Below, piece after piece: positions 1 to 7,907 of a stretch of DNA of 64,000 nt. Every line of letters begins with the position of its first letter. The stretch's first letter is position 1. The notes beneath the pieces are model-generated. The model made no database searches. It had not been told where the DNA came from and saw only the letters and a list, made by a program, of their open reading frames with translations. The translations under genes were made by a program, and so were the position numbers. This stretch comes from Paraburkholderia flagellata (GTDB lineage: Bacteria; Pseudomonadota; Gammaproteobacteria; Burkholderiales; Burkholderiaceae). The DNA lies in NCBI RefSeq assembly GCF_021390645.1, contig NZ_JAJEJT010000003.1, forward strand, positions 558,001 to 622,000, written 5' to 3'.

Positions 1-352
1 TTGCCGGCTCCACTCGCAATTCGAGCTGCTGCCCTGGCTGGACAACGCCAGCCGCCATTTCAATGCGCCCGAAAACCCGCAGGCCATCACTCAGGTCCAC
101 GTACCCGACGGTGTAGGGCGTGTCGACGCCCTTTGGCCCCATATGCACGACGCTGTAGCAGTAGAGCGTGCCGATCGCCGGCAACGGCGCCGCAATGAAG
201 CCACGACCGCCGCATTGCGGGCACACGGTGAGCACGGGATAGATCGGCGCTTCGCAGTCGGCGCACTTCGCCCCGAGCAAGGACCAGCCATCCCGCCCTC
301 TTACAACTGAGGCTGTGCCTAAGTGTCTGAAACCGTTCACGTTGACTCTCAT
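1..352 (-). CDS. DUF35-type zinc-ribbon/OB-fold protein, C-terminus cut by window edge
   Basis: The reverse strand reads an open frame of 117 residues from an ATG at 352 down to base 1 without a stop, so the 3' end lies outside the window. A rubredoxin-like zinc ribbon is visible as C30-x2-C33 and C44-x2-C47. It is followed by an OB-fold stretch containing YTVGYVDLSDGLRVFGRI, the usual layout of DUF35 proteins, which accompany thiolases and acyl-CoA enzymes. The start is uncertain because only a weak AGGA lies directly before the ATG. It is divergent from a TetR gene, and a palindrome 18 bp upstream of the ATG suggests that TetR represses it. The partner thiolase or CoA ligase is presumably outside the window. 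Confidence 0.75.
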   Translation of the reverse strand, partial: MRVNVNGFRHLGTASVVRGRDGWSLLGAKCADCEAPIYPVLTVCPQCGGRGFIAAPLPAIGTLYCYSVVHMGPKGVDTPYTVGYVDLSDGLRVFGRIEMAAGVVQPGQQLELRVEPA

Positions 353-369
353 TCCTGTACGAAATCTAT

Positions 370-394
370 GGTGTAGTGTGTATTACACTATACC
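370..394. promoter_or_regulatory. 25-bp near-perfect palindrome, probable TetR operator
   Basis: Arms GGTGTAGTGT and ACACTATACC are separated by GTATT, with one mismatch between the arms. The site lies just upstream of the DUF35 gene (start 352) and overlaps a possible reverse-strand -10 (TATAGT). A second inverted repeat, TACCTTTC (391-398) with GAAAGGTA (410-417), overlaps its right side. The size and symmetry fit a TetR dimer site. The assignment to the neighbouring TetR protein is inference. Confidence 0.55.
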
Positions 395-612
395 TTTCGC
401 TGACGACGAGAAAGGTAGGGAAAACCCCTGCGCCCTGGCGAATTTTGCCAACGCCGGGCAGAATGCCTTGCAGACCGAACCTCAGCAGGCGGCCCGGGAC
501 TCGACCCGGGAAATGCATCGGATGTTGCATGCCCGTCCGGGTGACACACGGATACGCTGCCTCGATACAAGCTGTAAATCGTAGAACCGCAGGACAGTTT
601 TGGAGCTGATAA

Positions 613-1290
613 GTGGAAATGGCGAAGGCAGGAAGGAAGAAGCCCCTCTCGAGGACAGAGAACCGCTCGACGGACGGCGTAGAGGGGTATCAGCAGCGCG
701 TCAGCAGGGAAAAGCGCAAGCTGATACTCGAGGTCGCAATCACAACGTTTCTGCAAAGCGGATACGACGCGGCCACGATGGATTCCATCGGCGATCGCGC
801 GGCAGTGTCATATGCGACTCTGTACAAACATTTTCCCAGCAAGGAAACCCTGTTCGTTGAAGCGGTGGACCATCTGATCCATGAGCTATTTTCACGCTGG
901 AAGGACCACCCCGTGCCCCCAGAGGTCGAACCGGGCCTACGCGAAATTGGCCGCGCATACTGCGAGCTCGTTTCGGATACTCGATTGATTGCCACAATGC
1001 GCCTGATCATTGGCGAAGTGCGAACTTTTCCCGACATGGGCTCCCGCTTTCAACTTGCAAAGCATCTATTCAGCGATATTACGGATGCCTGGTTGCAAAA
1101 GCGGATTGACGAAGGAAAGCTGCGTATTGCCGCCGTGCCACTTGCGCGCGCAGAGTTTATTGGCATGCTGGGTGAAACCCTGTTCTATCCTCGCTTGACG
1201 CAAATTGATTACGCCATATCTGATGAGCAGGCGGAAAAGATCGTCGAGAGCGCGGTTTCCACTTTTCTAGGGCGATACCGAGTGCAATGA
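613..1290 (+). CDS. TetR/AcrR family transcriptional regulator
   Basis: 225 residues, a normal TetR length. The N-terminal helix-turn-helix lies at about residues 35-82 and contains the family signature YATLYKHFPSKETLF at about 67-81. The rest is the helical ligand-binding domain, with an AefR-like appearance (EIGRAYCELV, RLIIGEVRTFP). A GTG start at 613 is preferred because GGAG lies 7 bp before it; an in-frame ATG follows at 619. It is transcribed away from the DUF35 gene, and the palindrome at 370-394 sits between them, so it probably represses that gene or operon. The ligand is unknown; in similar contexts it is often an acyl-CoA or aromatic compound. Confidence 0.9.
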   Translation: MEMAKAGRKKPLSRTENRSTDGVEGYQQRVSREKRKLILEVAITTFLQSGYDAATMDSIGDRAAVSYATLYKHFPSKETLFVEAVDHLIHELFSRWKDHPVPPEVEPGLREIGRAYCELVSDTRLIATMRLIIGEVRTFPDMGSRFQLAKHLFSDITDAWLQKRIDEGKLRIAAVPLARAEFIGMLGETLFYPRLTQIDYAISDEQAEKIVESAVSTFLGRYRVQ

Positions 1291-1450
1291 GTCGCTGGGC
1301 GGTTATCGGAATGTATTCCCAAAGGCGGCTTACGCTGGAGGGCGCTGAACGCATACGGTCGGACACGAAGAGCCGTTCGCGGGAACTGCGGGTTCGCCAT
1401 CTAAAGCGCCCTGGATTGGACGTCAGTGACCAGCTTTCCTCGTTCCTGTG

Positions 1451-2098
1451 CTACGCAAATAACGCCAGATGACGCGCCTCCGTTTCGTCGTCTGCCGGAA
1501 CCAGACACCTCATCCGCAGATCCTGAGCCGCCACACTTCGAGGTGCGCCAACCGTGGTGATCATCACAAAATAATTCAGAACCGCCCCGTCCTTGACAAA
1601 TCCTATTGGAGCCATCGGTAAATTGGACGTCGAATCCGCTACGCGCTGCGCTTTCCACTCGGGTCGCACGTCAGGATAGGCTAATACGGCGTCAAGAAGC
1701 TGCTGCATCTGCCTGTCAGCACCATGTCCGGTGGCTTCCCGATACACACGCTGGATCAGGTGTTGCGCAACCCTCTCCCAGTCGATTACATGGGGTTGCA
1801 TGCCATTCGGCGCTAACATCAGGTGCAAGATATTGCGGGGTTCCGTACACGCCTGCACGTCAAAAAATCGATCAAACACCTGATTCGCCATCAGCACATT
1901 CCAGTATCGATCCATAATGACGGCCGGAAATGGCTCCTGCTGACGCAGCATGCGCCTGAGCACATTCGGTGATAAGGCGAACCTCACACGCCGAATCGTT
2001 CTATCAGGCCCAGCCTTCATGGCTGGCTGCCATGTTTCCGCTGTAGCGCATGCTTTTTTATTACATGCGATGTAATTGGCGGGGCCCCGGTGTATCAC
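1451..2098 (-). pseudogene. MmyB-like ligand-binding domain without its XRE helix-turn-helix (truncated regulator)
   Basis: The translated frame matches the C-terminal ligand-binding domain of MmyB-type XRE regulators: LSPNVLRRMLRQQEPFPA, then VIMDRYWNVLMANQVFDRFF, then the MLAPNGMQPHVIDWERVA block. Full-length family members carry about 80-90 residues of XRE helix-turn-helix in front of this domain. Here the frame begins just before the ligand domain, either at the ATG at 2098 or at one at 2021, and nothing resembling a helix-turn-helix precedes it. It is therefore either a 5'-deleted pseudogene or a free-standing ligand domain. The divergent gene at 2160 may be its former target. Confidence 0.65.
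2060..2076. promoter_or_regulatory. 17-bp inverted repeat upstream of the gene at 2160
   Basis: ATTACAT and ATGTAAT are perfect arms around GCG. It sits about 85 bp upstream of the carboxymuconolactone-decarboxylase-like gene and inside the 5' end of the open frame of the truncated MmyB-like gene. It may be the operator that the lost MmyB-type regulator, or another XRE protein, once used. Confidence 0.4.
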
Positions 2099-2159
2099 TA
2101 CTCTTCACTTGTCGTGTGATCACCCCTTGGCGCACGCATTCACCTCTCAAGGAAATATC

Positions 2160-2708
2160 ATGGCTAACTTCCCCGTTTATACGCTCGAGTCGGCACCGGA
2201 GGGCTCAAAGCCGGCACTTAAGGGCCTCGCTGAAGCATTCGGCATGGTTCCCAACATTGCCGGTGCCATCGCCGGGTCGCCGAAACTGATCAACGGCCTG
2301 GTCGGCGTATTCCAGCAGGCTCACGGCGGTAGCTTCACGGAAGCTCAGGTGCAGACCCTGCTGCTGACGAATGCAGTCACCAACGGTTGCACCTGGGCGG
2401 TCGCCTTCCACTCCGCCCTCTCACTCAAGGAAGGGCTCAACGAAGCCGACGTGCAGGCCATCCGGGCCCGTCGTCTGCCGCAAGATCGAAAACTCGCAGC
2501 ACTCTCGCATCTCGCACGCACGCTAATCGATAAGCGTGGCCGTCTCGACGATCAGGACATCGCGTCATTCACCGCCGCCGGTTTCGACCAGGCTCTGGTC
2601 CTCGAAGTCATCCTGGTCGTAGCCGCGTCGACCATGACGAACTACGCAGGCAGCGTTGCCAACCCACCGCTCGAAGAGATGTTTCAGGAATACGCGTGGC
2701 AGGCGTAA
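2160..2708 (+). CDS. Carboxymuconolactone decarboxylase/AhpD-like family protein
   Basis: 182 residues. The all-helical AhpD-like core is recognisable around LLLTNAVTNGCTWAVAFHSA. The family's redox motif is normally C-x-x-C with a downstream histidine. Here C77 and H84 are present but the second cysteine position is A80, so classical dithiol peroxidase chemistry looks impossible. The ATG at 2160 is chosen because AAGGA lies 7 bp before it; frames opening further upstream cover the promoter. The gene is followed by a strong terminator, so it is probably monocistronic. Possible roles are a decarboxylase-like or single-cysteine enzyme; the substrate is unknown. Confidence 0.85.
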   Translation: MANFPVYTLESAPEGSKPALKGLAEAFGMVPNIAGAIAGSPKLINGLVGVFQQAHGGSFTEAQVQTLLLTNAVTNGCTWAVAFHSALSLKEGLNEADVQAIRARRLPQDRKLAALSHLARTLIDKRGRLDDQDIASFTAAGFDQALVLEVILVVAASTMTNYAGSVANPPLEEMFQEYAWQA

Positions 2709-2782
2709 GGTCGATGCAGTGATTCGCCAGTAAGGGTTAGTAGTCAATCGACCAGTTTCTCTAGACGCCAAGACCCTTTTAT

Positions 2783-2812
2783 CCCCTTTCCCGACCGGGA
2801 AAGGGGTCTTTT
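2783..2812 (+). terminator. Rho-independent terminator after the gene at 2160
   Basis: CCCCTTTCCC (2783-2792) pairs perfectly with GGGAAAGGGG (2797-2806) across a GACC loop. TCTTTT follows directly. Confidence 0.85.
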
Positions 2813-2898
2813 AGTTACTTGACAGTCAAGGGTAAGGAATATCGACTGCGCTGCGCACCGGTCACCCTTGTCTTTCCGGCTTGTAAAAGGAGATCGTC

Positions 2899-3636
2899 AT
2901 GAGCATTCCTCTGGACGTTCATTTGAAAATTGGCGGGATTATTTTCCCAAACATGGATCAATGCGATTTCACCGGGCCATTCGAGGCACTGGCTCGCGTG
3001 CCGAATTCGTCGTTTATCACGCTCTGGAAGGACAAGAACCCTGTTCGCGACCTTGCCGGCATGCAGTTGCTTGCCGATACGACGTTCGAAGAGGCACCGC
3101 AGCTTGACGTTCTCCTGGTACCGGGCGGACATGGGCAGGAGGCATTGATGCACGACGAAATAGTTCTGTCGTTCATCCGCAATCAGGCAGCAGGCGCACG
3201 CTACGTGTATTCGGTATGTACCGGCTCACTGCTCTGCGGCGCCGCCGGCTTGTTACACGGTAAGCATGCCACTACACACTGGACGGCGATGGACGTCCTC
3301 CCGCTGTATGGCGCGATTCCAAGTGGCGAGCGTGTAGTGATCGACGGCCGGTTCATTAGTGCAGGTGGGGTGACGTCGGGAATCGACGGCTCGTTAATCG
3401 TGGTCTCGTTGCTGCGAGGCGAGACGGTCGCCCAGGAACTGCAACTCTACATGGCCTATGACCCGCAGCCGCCGTTCCGCTCCGGCTCTCCTGAAACAGC
3501 GCCTGCGGACATCGTTGCGACGGTGAGCGAACGTGCTCGAACCATTACGGAGAAGCGCCTGTCTACCGGGCGGTTGTACCAGGCTTCACTGGAAAAGACG
3601 CATAACTTGTCGAATACAGCGGGAGGCGGCCTCTAA
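2899..3636 (+). CDS. DJ-1/PfpI family protein, isonitrile hydratase-like
   Basis: 245 residues. The class I glutamine-amidotransferase-like fold is shown by VLLVPGGHG and by the nucleophile elbow SVCTGSLLCGAAGLL, with the catalytic cysteine at C107 followed by threonine, as in Pseudomonas isonitrile hydratase (InhA). The acidic residue near DFTGPFE also fits that family, which hydrates isocyanides to N-formamides. The start is supported by AAAAGGAG 7 bp before the ATG. The gene is insulated upstream by the terminator at 2783. An isonitrile substrate is inferred from the motif only; other DJ-1/PfpI members are regulators or chaperones, but no AraC domain is present here. Confidence 0.8.
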   Translation: MSIPLDVHLKIGGIIFPNMDQCDFTGPFEALARVPNSSFITLWKDKNPVRDLAGMQLLADTTFEEAPQLDVLLVPGGHGQEALMHDEIVLSFIRNQAAGARYVYSVCTGSLLCGAAGLLHGKHATTHWTAMDVLPLYGAIPSGERVVIDGRFISAGGVTSGIDGSLIVVSLLRGETVAQELQLYMAYDPQPPFRSGSPETAPADIVATVSERARTITEKRLSTGRLYQASLEKTHNLSNTAGGGL

Positions 3637-3694
3637 TGGCTGGAAAAGCAACCTGCGGATTGCCCGGCCGCGATCTGTAAGTTGGAGAACATAA

Positions 3695-3883
3695 GTGGAC
3701 GATCTTCTAAGCAAGACTCTCTATCATCCCCTGATTGCCGCGGCCACAATCTACCTCACTGAGGTCATGGTTAGTGTTGACTCGAGCATTGGTGGCGCAC
3801 TCGTCATCGTGGCGGGTGGCCTTGCGTTACAACTCTTTCGCAGCTTCATGCGATACAAGTGCTACGTCAGTGAGGCGTGGTGA
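3695..3883 (+). CDS. Small membrane protein, unrecognised
   Basis: 62 residues from a GTG start with GGAG 7 bp upstream. A hydrophobic segment (GGALVIVAGGLALQLF) and a second weaker one near the N-terminus suggest one or two membrane helices, with a basic C-terminal end. It is about 60 bp after the DJ-1/PfpI gene and could be cotranscribed with it. No family is recognised and short spurious frames are common in GC-rich DNA, so the call rests mainly on the ribosome site and hydrophobicity. Confidence 0.4.
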   Translation: MDDLLSKTLYHPLIAAATIYLTEVMVSVDSSIGGALVIVAGGLALQLFRSFMRYKCYVSEAW

Positions 3884-4015
3884 CGGGTTTTGTACAGCGG
3901 CACGTCGGCTTTTTTCGACCTCGATTGGCGAACGGCAGGCAGGCTCATCACTTTGCGGCTGCCCTTGGTCCCCAGGAGATTCTCGCGGCGGGACGTCGCC
4001 GTCTGACAGTTGGAG

Positions 4016-4065
4016 TCCCCGTCCTTCCCGCGCCTTGCGCGGCAGCCGCAGGCTGAGGACGGGGA
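4016..4065. repeat. 50-bp element able to fold as a perfect three-way junction
   Basis: TCCCCGTCCT (4016-4025) is the exact complement of AGGACGGGGA (4056-4065). Inside are two perfect hairpins placed end to end: CCGCGC/GCGCGG (4028-4033/4037-4042, loop CTT) and CAGCC/GGCTG (4043-4047/4051-4055, loop GCA). Of 50 bases, 42 can pair. It lies between convergent genes and has no following T-run, so it is not a standard terminator. A REP-like palindrome, a remnant of a mobile element end, or a structured RNA are all possible. Confidence 0.7.
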
Positions 4066-4084
4066 GGACGTCAACGAGCCGCGG

Positions 4085-5581
4085 TCACTCGACCGCGTAA
4101 TGACCCGCGGTTTGCTCGCCCGCGCGCTGATGCGCGCGTGAGAGGCGGCCCATCACCGGAAGCAGCAGGATCGCCAGCAAGGCGCCTACTGCCGCGAGCC
4201 AGCCGAGACCGTCGAAGAGACGCGTATAGAGCGGCAGCGACTCTATGGGATCGAGATTACCCGCTGGCATCTTCGCGAAGTTCGCGACCACGCTACCCAG
4301 ATACTGGGAAACGCCTGTGGCCACGAAGTACGCGCCCATCATGAAACCACCCATGCGCGCAGGCACGTAGCGCGCGATCATCGCGAGTCCGAGGCCGCTC
4401 ACGAGTAGTTCGCCAAGCGAGTAGAGGCCGTAGCCCGCCACCATGAACCACGACGACACGCGGCCGTTCACTGCGTAATGGCCGCTCGCCGCGTAGACGA
4501 AGAAGCCCGCTGCCACCACGACGAAGCCAAGCGCGTATTTAGCCGCAACGGGCACGTCGCTGCCACGTCGCGCGAGGCTCGAATAGATCGTCGCGAGCAC
4601 CGGGCTCATGATCATGATCCAGATGGGATTGAGCGCCTGGAACTGCGCCGCACTCCAGCTAAAGAGCTCGATGCCGAACAGTCGGAAGTTCGGGTCAACG
4701 TTGCGCACCGCGAAGAGTGTGAGCGACGTGGACATCTGCTGGTAAAACACAAAGAACAGGATGACTTGCAGCGTGAGGATCAGCGCGGCCACGAGACCAG
4801 CGCGCTCCTGGCGTTCGCAGGTGCGCAGCATGTACGCGAAGATCGCGAGAATCGCTGCGCCGGCCGTGTACACACACATTACCGCGAGTTGCTTGTGCTG
4901 CAGCACGAAGAGCGTCGCCGCGCCAAGCGCGATGCCGCCAGCAATCACCGCCGCGAGACGGCGCCATTGCACCGGCATCGCGTCGGGCGCGGAGCCGATG
5001 TGCGCGAGCGTGCGTTGCATGAGGAAGAAGTTCGCGATGCCGAGCAGCATTCCCGCGCTGCACACGGCGAACGCGGCGTGCCAGCCCCAGTGATCCTTGA
5101 TCCACGGCGTGAGCAGCATCGACACTGTCGAGCCGATATTAACCGCCATGTAGTAGATCGTGAACGCGGCGTCGATGCGCGCTTCGTCTCCTTCATAGAT
5201 GCGGCGCACGAGATTAGCGGCGTTGGACTTGAAAAGCCCGTTACCCACCACGATTACGCCGAGCGACGCATACATGTGCGAGAGTCGGTCGTCGGGCAGG
5301 GCAAGCATAACGTAGCCCGCAAATAGCACGATGGCGCCGAGTACCATTGAGCGGCGTGCGCCCAGTACCTGGTCGCCGATCCAGCCACCGATCGAAGGCG
5401 ACGCATACACAAGCGCGGTGAACGCGCCCCAGGTGAGCGTGGCGTGCTCGTCGGTGAAGCCGAGTCGCTCGACCATGAAGAGAACCAGAAGTGCGGCCAT
5501 GCCGTAATAGCCGAAGCGCTCCCACATCTCAATCAGAAATACCGTCGAGAACGATTTCGTCCTGGAAACCGATAAATTCAT
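4085..5581 (-). CDS. POT/PTR family proton-dependent peptide transporter
   Basis: 498 residues from the ATG at 5581, which has GAGG upstream. The family proton-coupling signature E18-x-x-E21-R22-F-x-Y25-Y26 lies in the first membrane helix. Further hydrophobic segments fit the 12-14 helices of POT carriers, which import di- and tripeptides with protons across the inner membrane. A longer in-frame reading to 5740 is possible but adds a non-hydrophobic leader before the signature. It is divergent from an XRE-cupin regulator at 5917 that probably controls it. Confidence 0.93.
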   Translation of the reverse strand: MNLSVSRTKSFSTVFLIEMWERFGYYGMAALLVLFMVERLGFTDEHATLTWGAFTALVYASPSIGGWIGDQVLGARRSMVLGAIVLFAGYVMLALPDDRLSHMYASLGVIVVGNGLFKSNAANLVRRIYEGDEARIDAAFTIYYMAVNIGSTVSMLLTPWIKDHWGWHAAFAVCSAGMLLGIANFFLMQRTLAHIGSAPDAMPVQWRRLAAVIAGGIALGAATLFVLQHKQLAVMCVYTAGAAILAIFAYMLRTCERQERAGLVAALILTLQVILFFVFYQQMSTSLTLFAVRNVDPNFRLFGIELFSWSAAQFQALNPIWIMIMSPVLATIYSSLARRGSDVPVAAKYALGFVVVAAGFFVYAASGHYAVNGRVSSWFMVAGYGLYSLGELLVSGLGLAMIARYVPARMGGFMMGAYFVATGVSQYLGSVVANFAKMPAGNLDPIESLPLYTRLFDGLGWLAAVGALLAILLLPVMGRLSRAHQRAGEQTAGHYAVE

Positions 5582-5916
5582 TGTGACCTCAATACGCTGC
5601 GATGATGACGATGACACGCGGATGCGTGTAAAGCGGGCAGTGACATGTGTCTGATGCTGCGCCGCATGCATGGGCGCTTGTGGCGCCGCCAGAGTGCATG
5701 TCTCCTCCTTTCTGTGGGTTTGTGGATCGCACGAACCCAAGGTTTACAATTTCATTCTTCTCGAGCGTGCCGAGTGGCGGATCCCGTTGGCCCACTGGAG
5801 TGGGCCTGACGCGCACCGCTTTGGTGCCAGACGCGACGTGACGTTGTAGATCGCAAGCGTATCAAACGATATTTACTTCCATCAAACAAATTTTGACGAC
5901 AAAAAACGTTCCTGAT
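5582..5916. promoter_or_regulatory. Divergent promoter region with ATCAAAC repeats 20 bp apart
   Basis: The region between the POT gene and the XRE-cupin gene carries ATCAAAC at 5861-5867 and again at 5881-5887, a spacing of exactly 20 bp or about two helical turns. A TTGACG at 5893 could be a -35 for the regulator gene. No gene is supported in the rest; the frames there are shadows. The repeats are candidate binding half-sites for the XRE protein. Confidence 0.4.
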
Positions 5917-6492
5917 ATGGTTTCTACATCTGGCAAGCACGACCCTACGGCGGTGGCGCTCGGCGAAAAGATTCGTGCACTGCGTCAGCGGCTCGGACAG
6001 ACGCTCGACCAGACGGCAACGGTGGCCGGTATTTCCAAGCCGTTTCTGTCCCAGGTGGAGCGGGGTCATGCGTCGCCGTCCCTGACTTCACTCTCGGGCA
6101 TTGCGAAGGCGCTGGGCGTCACGGTGCAGTATTTCGTCGAGACGCCGTCGGAGGAGCGCTCGGTCAAGCGCGGCAGCAAGCTGGAGTTCTTCGGCTTCGC
6201 GGATTCGGCGAACCTGTTCGCGCGACTCACGAACACCGCAGGCGGGCGGCAGCTCGAATCGATACTCGTGCGTCTGCCGAAGGGCGTAAAGCGCTCGGAA
6301 GTCACGACGCACGCGGGGGAGGAATTCCTCTACGTGATCGAGGGCGAGGTCACGCTGGAGCTGGAGGGTAAGCCGTTCGTGTTGCAGGCGGGCGATTCAG
6401 CCCACTACCAGTCGACGGTGCCACATGGCTGGAGTAACGAAGGCAACAAGGAGGCCGTCGTGGTCTGGGTAGGGACTCCACGACTGTTTTAA
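5917..6492 (+). CDS. XRE family regulator with C-terminal cupin sensor domain
   Basis: 191 residues from the ATG at 5917; a TTG at 5893 would add eight residues. The N-terminal XRE helix-turn-helix (about residues 16-72) contains GISKPFLSQVERGHASPSL. The C-terminal cupin_2 domain (about 120-185) contains TTHAGEEFLYVIEGEV and HYQSTVPHGWSN, the conserved small-ligand or metal barrel. This two-domain plan is common for regulators of amino acid, polyamine and peptide metabolism. Its position divergent from the POT transporter suggests it controls peptide uptake. No clear Shine-Dalgarno precedes either start, so the first codon is uncertain. A terminator follows. Confidence 0.88.
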   Translation: MVSTSGKHDPTAVALGEKIRALRQRLGQTLDQTATVAGISKPFLSQVERGHASPSLTSLSGIAKALGVTVQYFVETPSEERSVKRGSKLEFFGFADSANLFARLTNTAGGRQLESILVRLPKGVKRSEVTTHAGEEFLYVIEGEVTLELEGKPFVLQAGDSAHYQSTVPHGWSNEGNKEAVVVWVGTPRLF

Positions 6493-6498
6493 CGGAAA

Positions 6499-6538
6499 GA
6501 GGCCAGGCGCGGTACAACCGACTGGCCTCCATGTTTTT
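6499..6538 (+). terminator. Rho-independent terminator after the XRE-cupin gene
   Basis: GAGGCCAG (6499-6506) pairs with CTGGCCTC (6522-6529). CATGTTTTT follows, giving a five-T tract. Confidence 0.7.
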
Positions 6539-6683
6539 AATAAAATTAGGACGACAAATTGAAAGACGACCATTCCCGAACACACCAATCGCCGCACATG
6601 TCGCATCGGGTGTGAGCGCTGCGTCAGGGCCGCGCGCTGTCCCCCCTTCCAGTCAAAAACAAGTCTTTGTCACTGAAATACAG

Positions 6684-7850
6684 ATGAAAAACAACAAGTT
6701 CAAAGCCAGCGTTGTCGCTATTGCTGCTATCGCAGCGTCCCCGGCAGCCATGGCTCAGTCGTCAGTCACCCTGTACGGCATGCTTGACGCGGGTATCAGC
6801 TACACCTCGAACGTCAATGGCCACTCGTTGGTCAGCCTCGTTGGCGGTGCCTCAGGTTCGAACAAGTGGGGCCTCCAGGGTCAGGAAGACCTCGGCGGCG
6901 GACTCAAGGCAGTCTTCAAGCTCGAAAATGGTTTCAACATTGCTACCGGTGGCATCGGCGGCCAGGGCCCCATCGGCTCCTCGCGCTCGCTCTTCAACCG
7001 CCAGGCTTTCGTCGGCCTCGCGTCGGAGCAGTACGGTACCCTGCGTATGGGTCGCCAGATCGACGCCGTGACGGAAATGGTTCAGGGCCTGACGGGCGAC
7101 GCCATTTCGGCGTCGACATTCTCGACCCCGGGCGACGTGGACAACAACGACAACACGACGAACCAGAACAACGCGGTGAAGTACATTTCGCCGATTTTCC
7201 ACGGCTTCCAGGCTGAAGGCGCGTACTCGTTTGGCGGCGTCGCTGGCGCCATGGGTTCGGGTCAATCGTGGTCGGTGGCTGCGGATTACGTTCAAGGCGG
7301 TCTGACGGTCGCCGGCGGCTACTTCAAGGCTGTGAACCAGGGTGAGAACGGCTGGCAGAACGCGACGGCACAACCGTCGTTCGGCGGCGCGCTGGGCTAT
7401 CCGAGTTCGGGCTACTACGGTGGCAACGCGTTCAAGAGCGCGGGCATCGCGCAAGTCGCTGGCCAGTATCAGTTTGGTCCGTACACGGCAGGCCTGCGCT
7501 ACTCGAACGCCCAGTACCAGGGCAACGATGGCCAGGAGTCGATTCACTTCAACGTGATTGGTGGCCTTCTGCAGTACCAGGCATCTCCGGCGCTGTCGCT
7601 GGCGGCCGGCTACACGTACGTCTACGGTTCGGAAGCCACGCCTGCGCAAGCCGCTCAGGGCCGCACGATGGCGTCGATCAACCAGGTGTCGCTGGGTGCG
7701 ACGTACGCGCTGTCGAAGCTCACTTCGGTCTACGCTATGGGTGCCTACGTCCATGCTCAGGGCGCTCAGGCTTCGGCCGCTGACTTCGGTAACACCGCGT
7801 CGGGCGGCAACCAGGTTCAAGCCAACATTGGCATGTACCACCGCTTCTAA
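6684..7850 (+). CDS. Burkholderia-type trimeric porin
   Basis: 388 residues. The ATG at 6684 gives a signal peptide ending SPAAMA, followed by the mature start QSSVTLYGMLDAGISY, the hallmark of the betaproteobacterial porin family (Porin_4, OmpC-like). Typical strand signatures follow (GSNKWGLQGQEDLGGGLKAV, SRSLFNRQAFVGL), and the protein ends in phenylalanine (MYHRF) for outer-membrane assembly. The frame stays open upstream to 6531, but that part overlaps the preceding terminator and lacks a signal. It would form a general diffusion channel; specificity cannot be read from the sequence. Confidence 0.95.
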   Translation: MKNNKFKASVVAIAAIAASPAAMAQSSVTLYGMLDAGISYTSNVNGHSLVSLVGGASGSNKWGLQGQEDLGGGLKAVFKLENGFNIATGGIGGQGPIGSSRSLFNRQAFVGLASEQYGTLRMGRQIDAVTEMVQGLTGDAISASTFSTPGDVDNNDNTTNQNNAVKYISPIFHGFQAEGAYSFGGVAGAMGSGQSWSVAADYVQGGLTVAGGYFKAVNQGENGWQNATAQPSFGGALGYPSSGYYGGNAFKSAGIAQVAGQYQFGPYTAGLRYSNAQYQGNDGQESIHFNVIGGLLQYQASPALSLAAGYTYVYGSEATPAQAAQGRTMASINQVSLGATYALSKLTSVYAMGAYVHAQGAQASAADFGNTASGGNQVQANIGMYHRF

Positions 7851-7907
7851 TCGCAGGTTCACGGGGTAGTGAACACATTACACCCCGACCAGGAAAAGCC
7901 CCGCTAG

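Noticed and set aside
4478..5326. Long forward open frame of 282 codons opposite the peptide transporter
   Set aside because: It is antisense to a clear POT gene, has a highly charged, low-hydrophobicity composition typical of GC-rich shadows, and lacks a ribosome site.
6852..7862. Reverse open frame of 336 codons opposite the first porin
   Set aside because: Shadow of the porin, which has a signal peptide and conserved strands.
7860..7900. GTTCAC/GTGAAC hairpin after the first porin as a terminator
   Set aside because: The stem is only six base pairs and no T-run follows.
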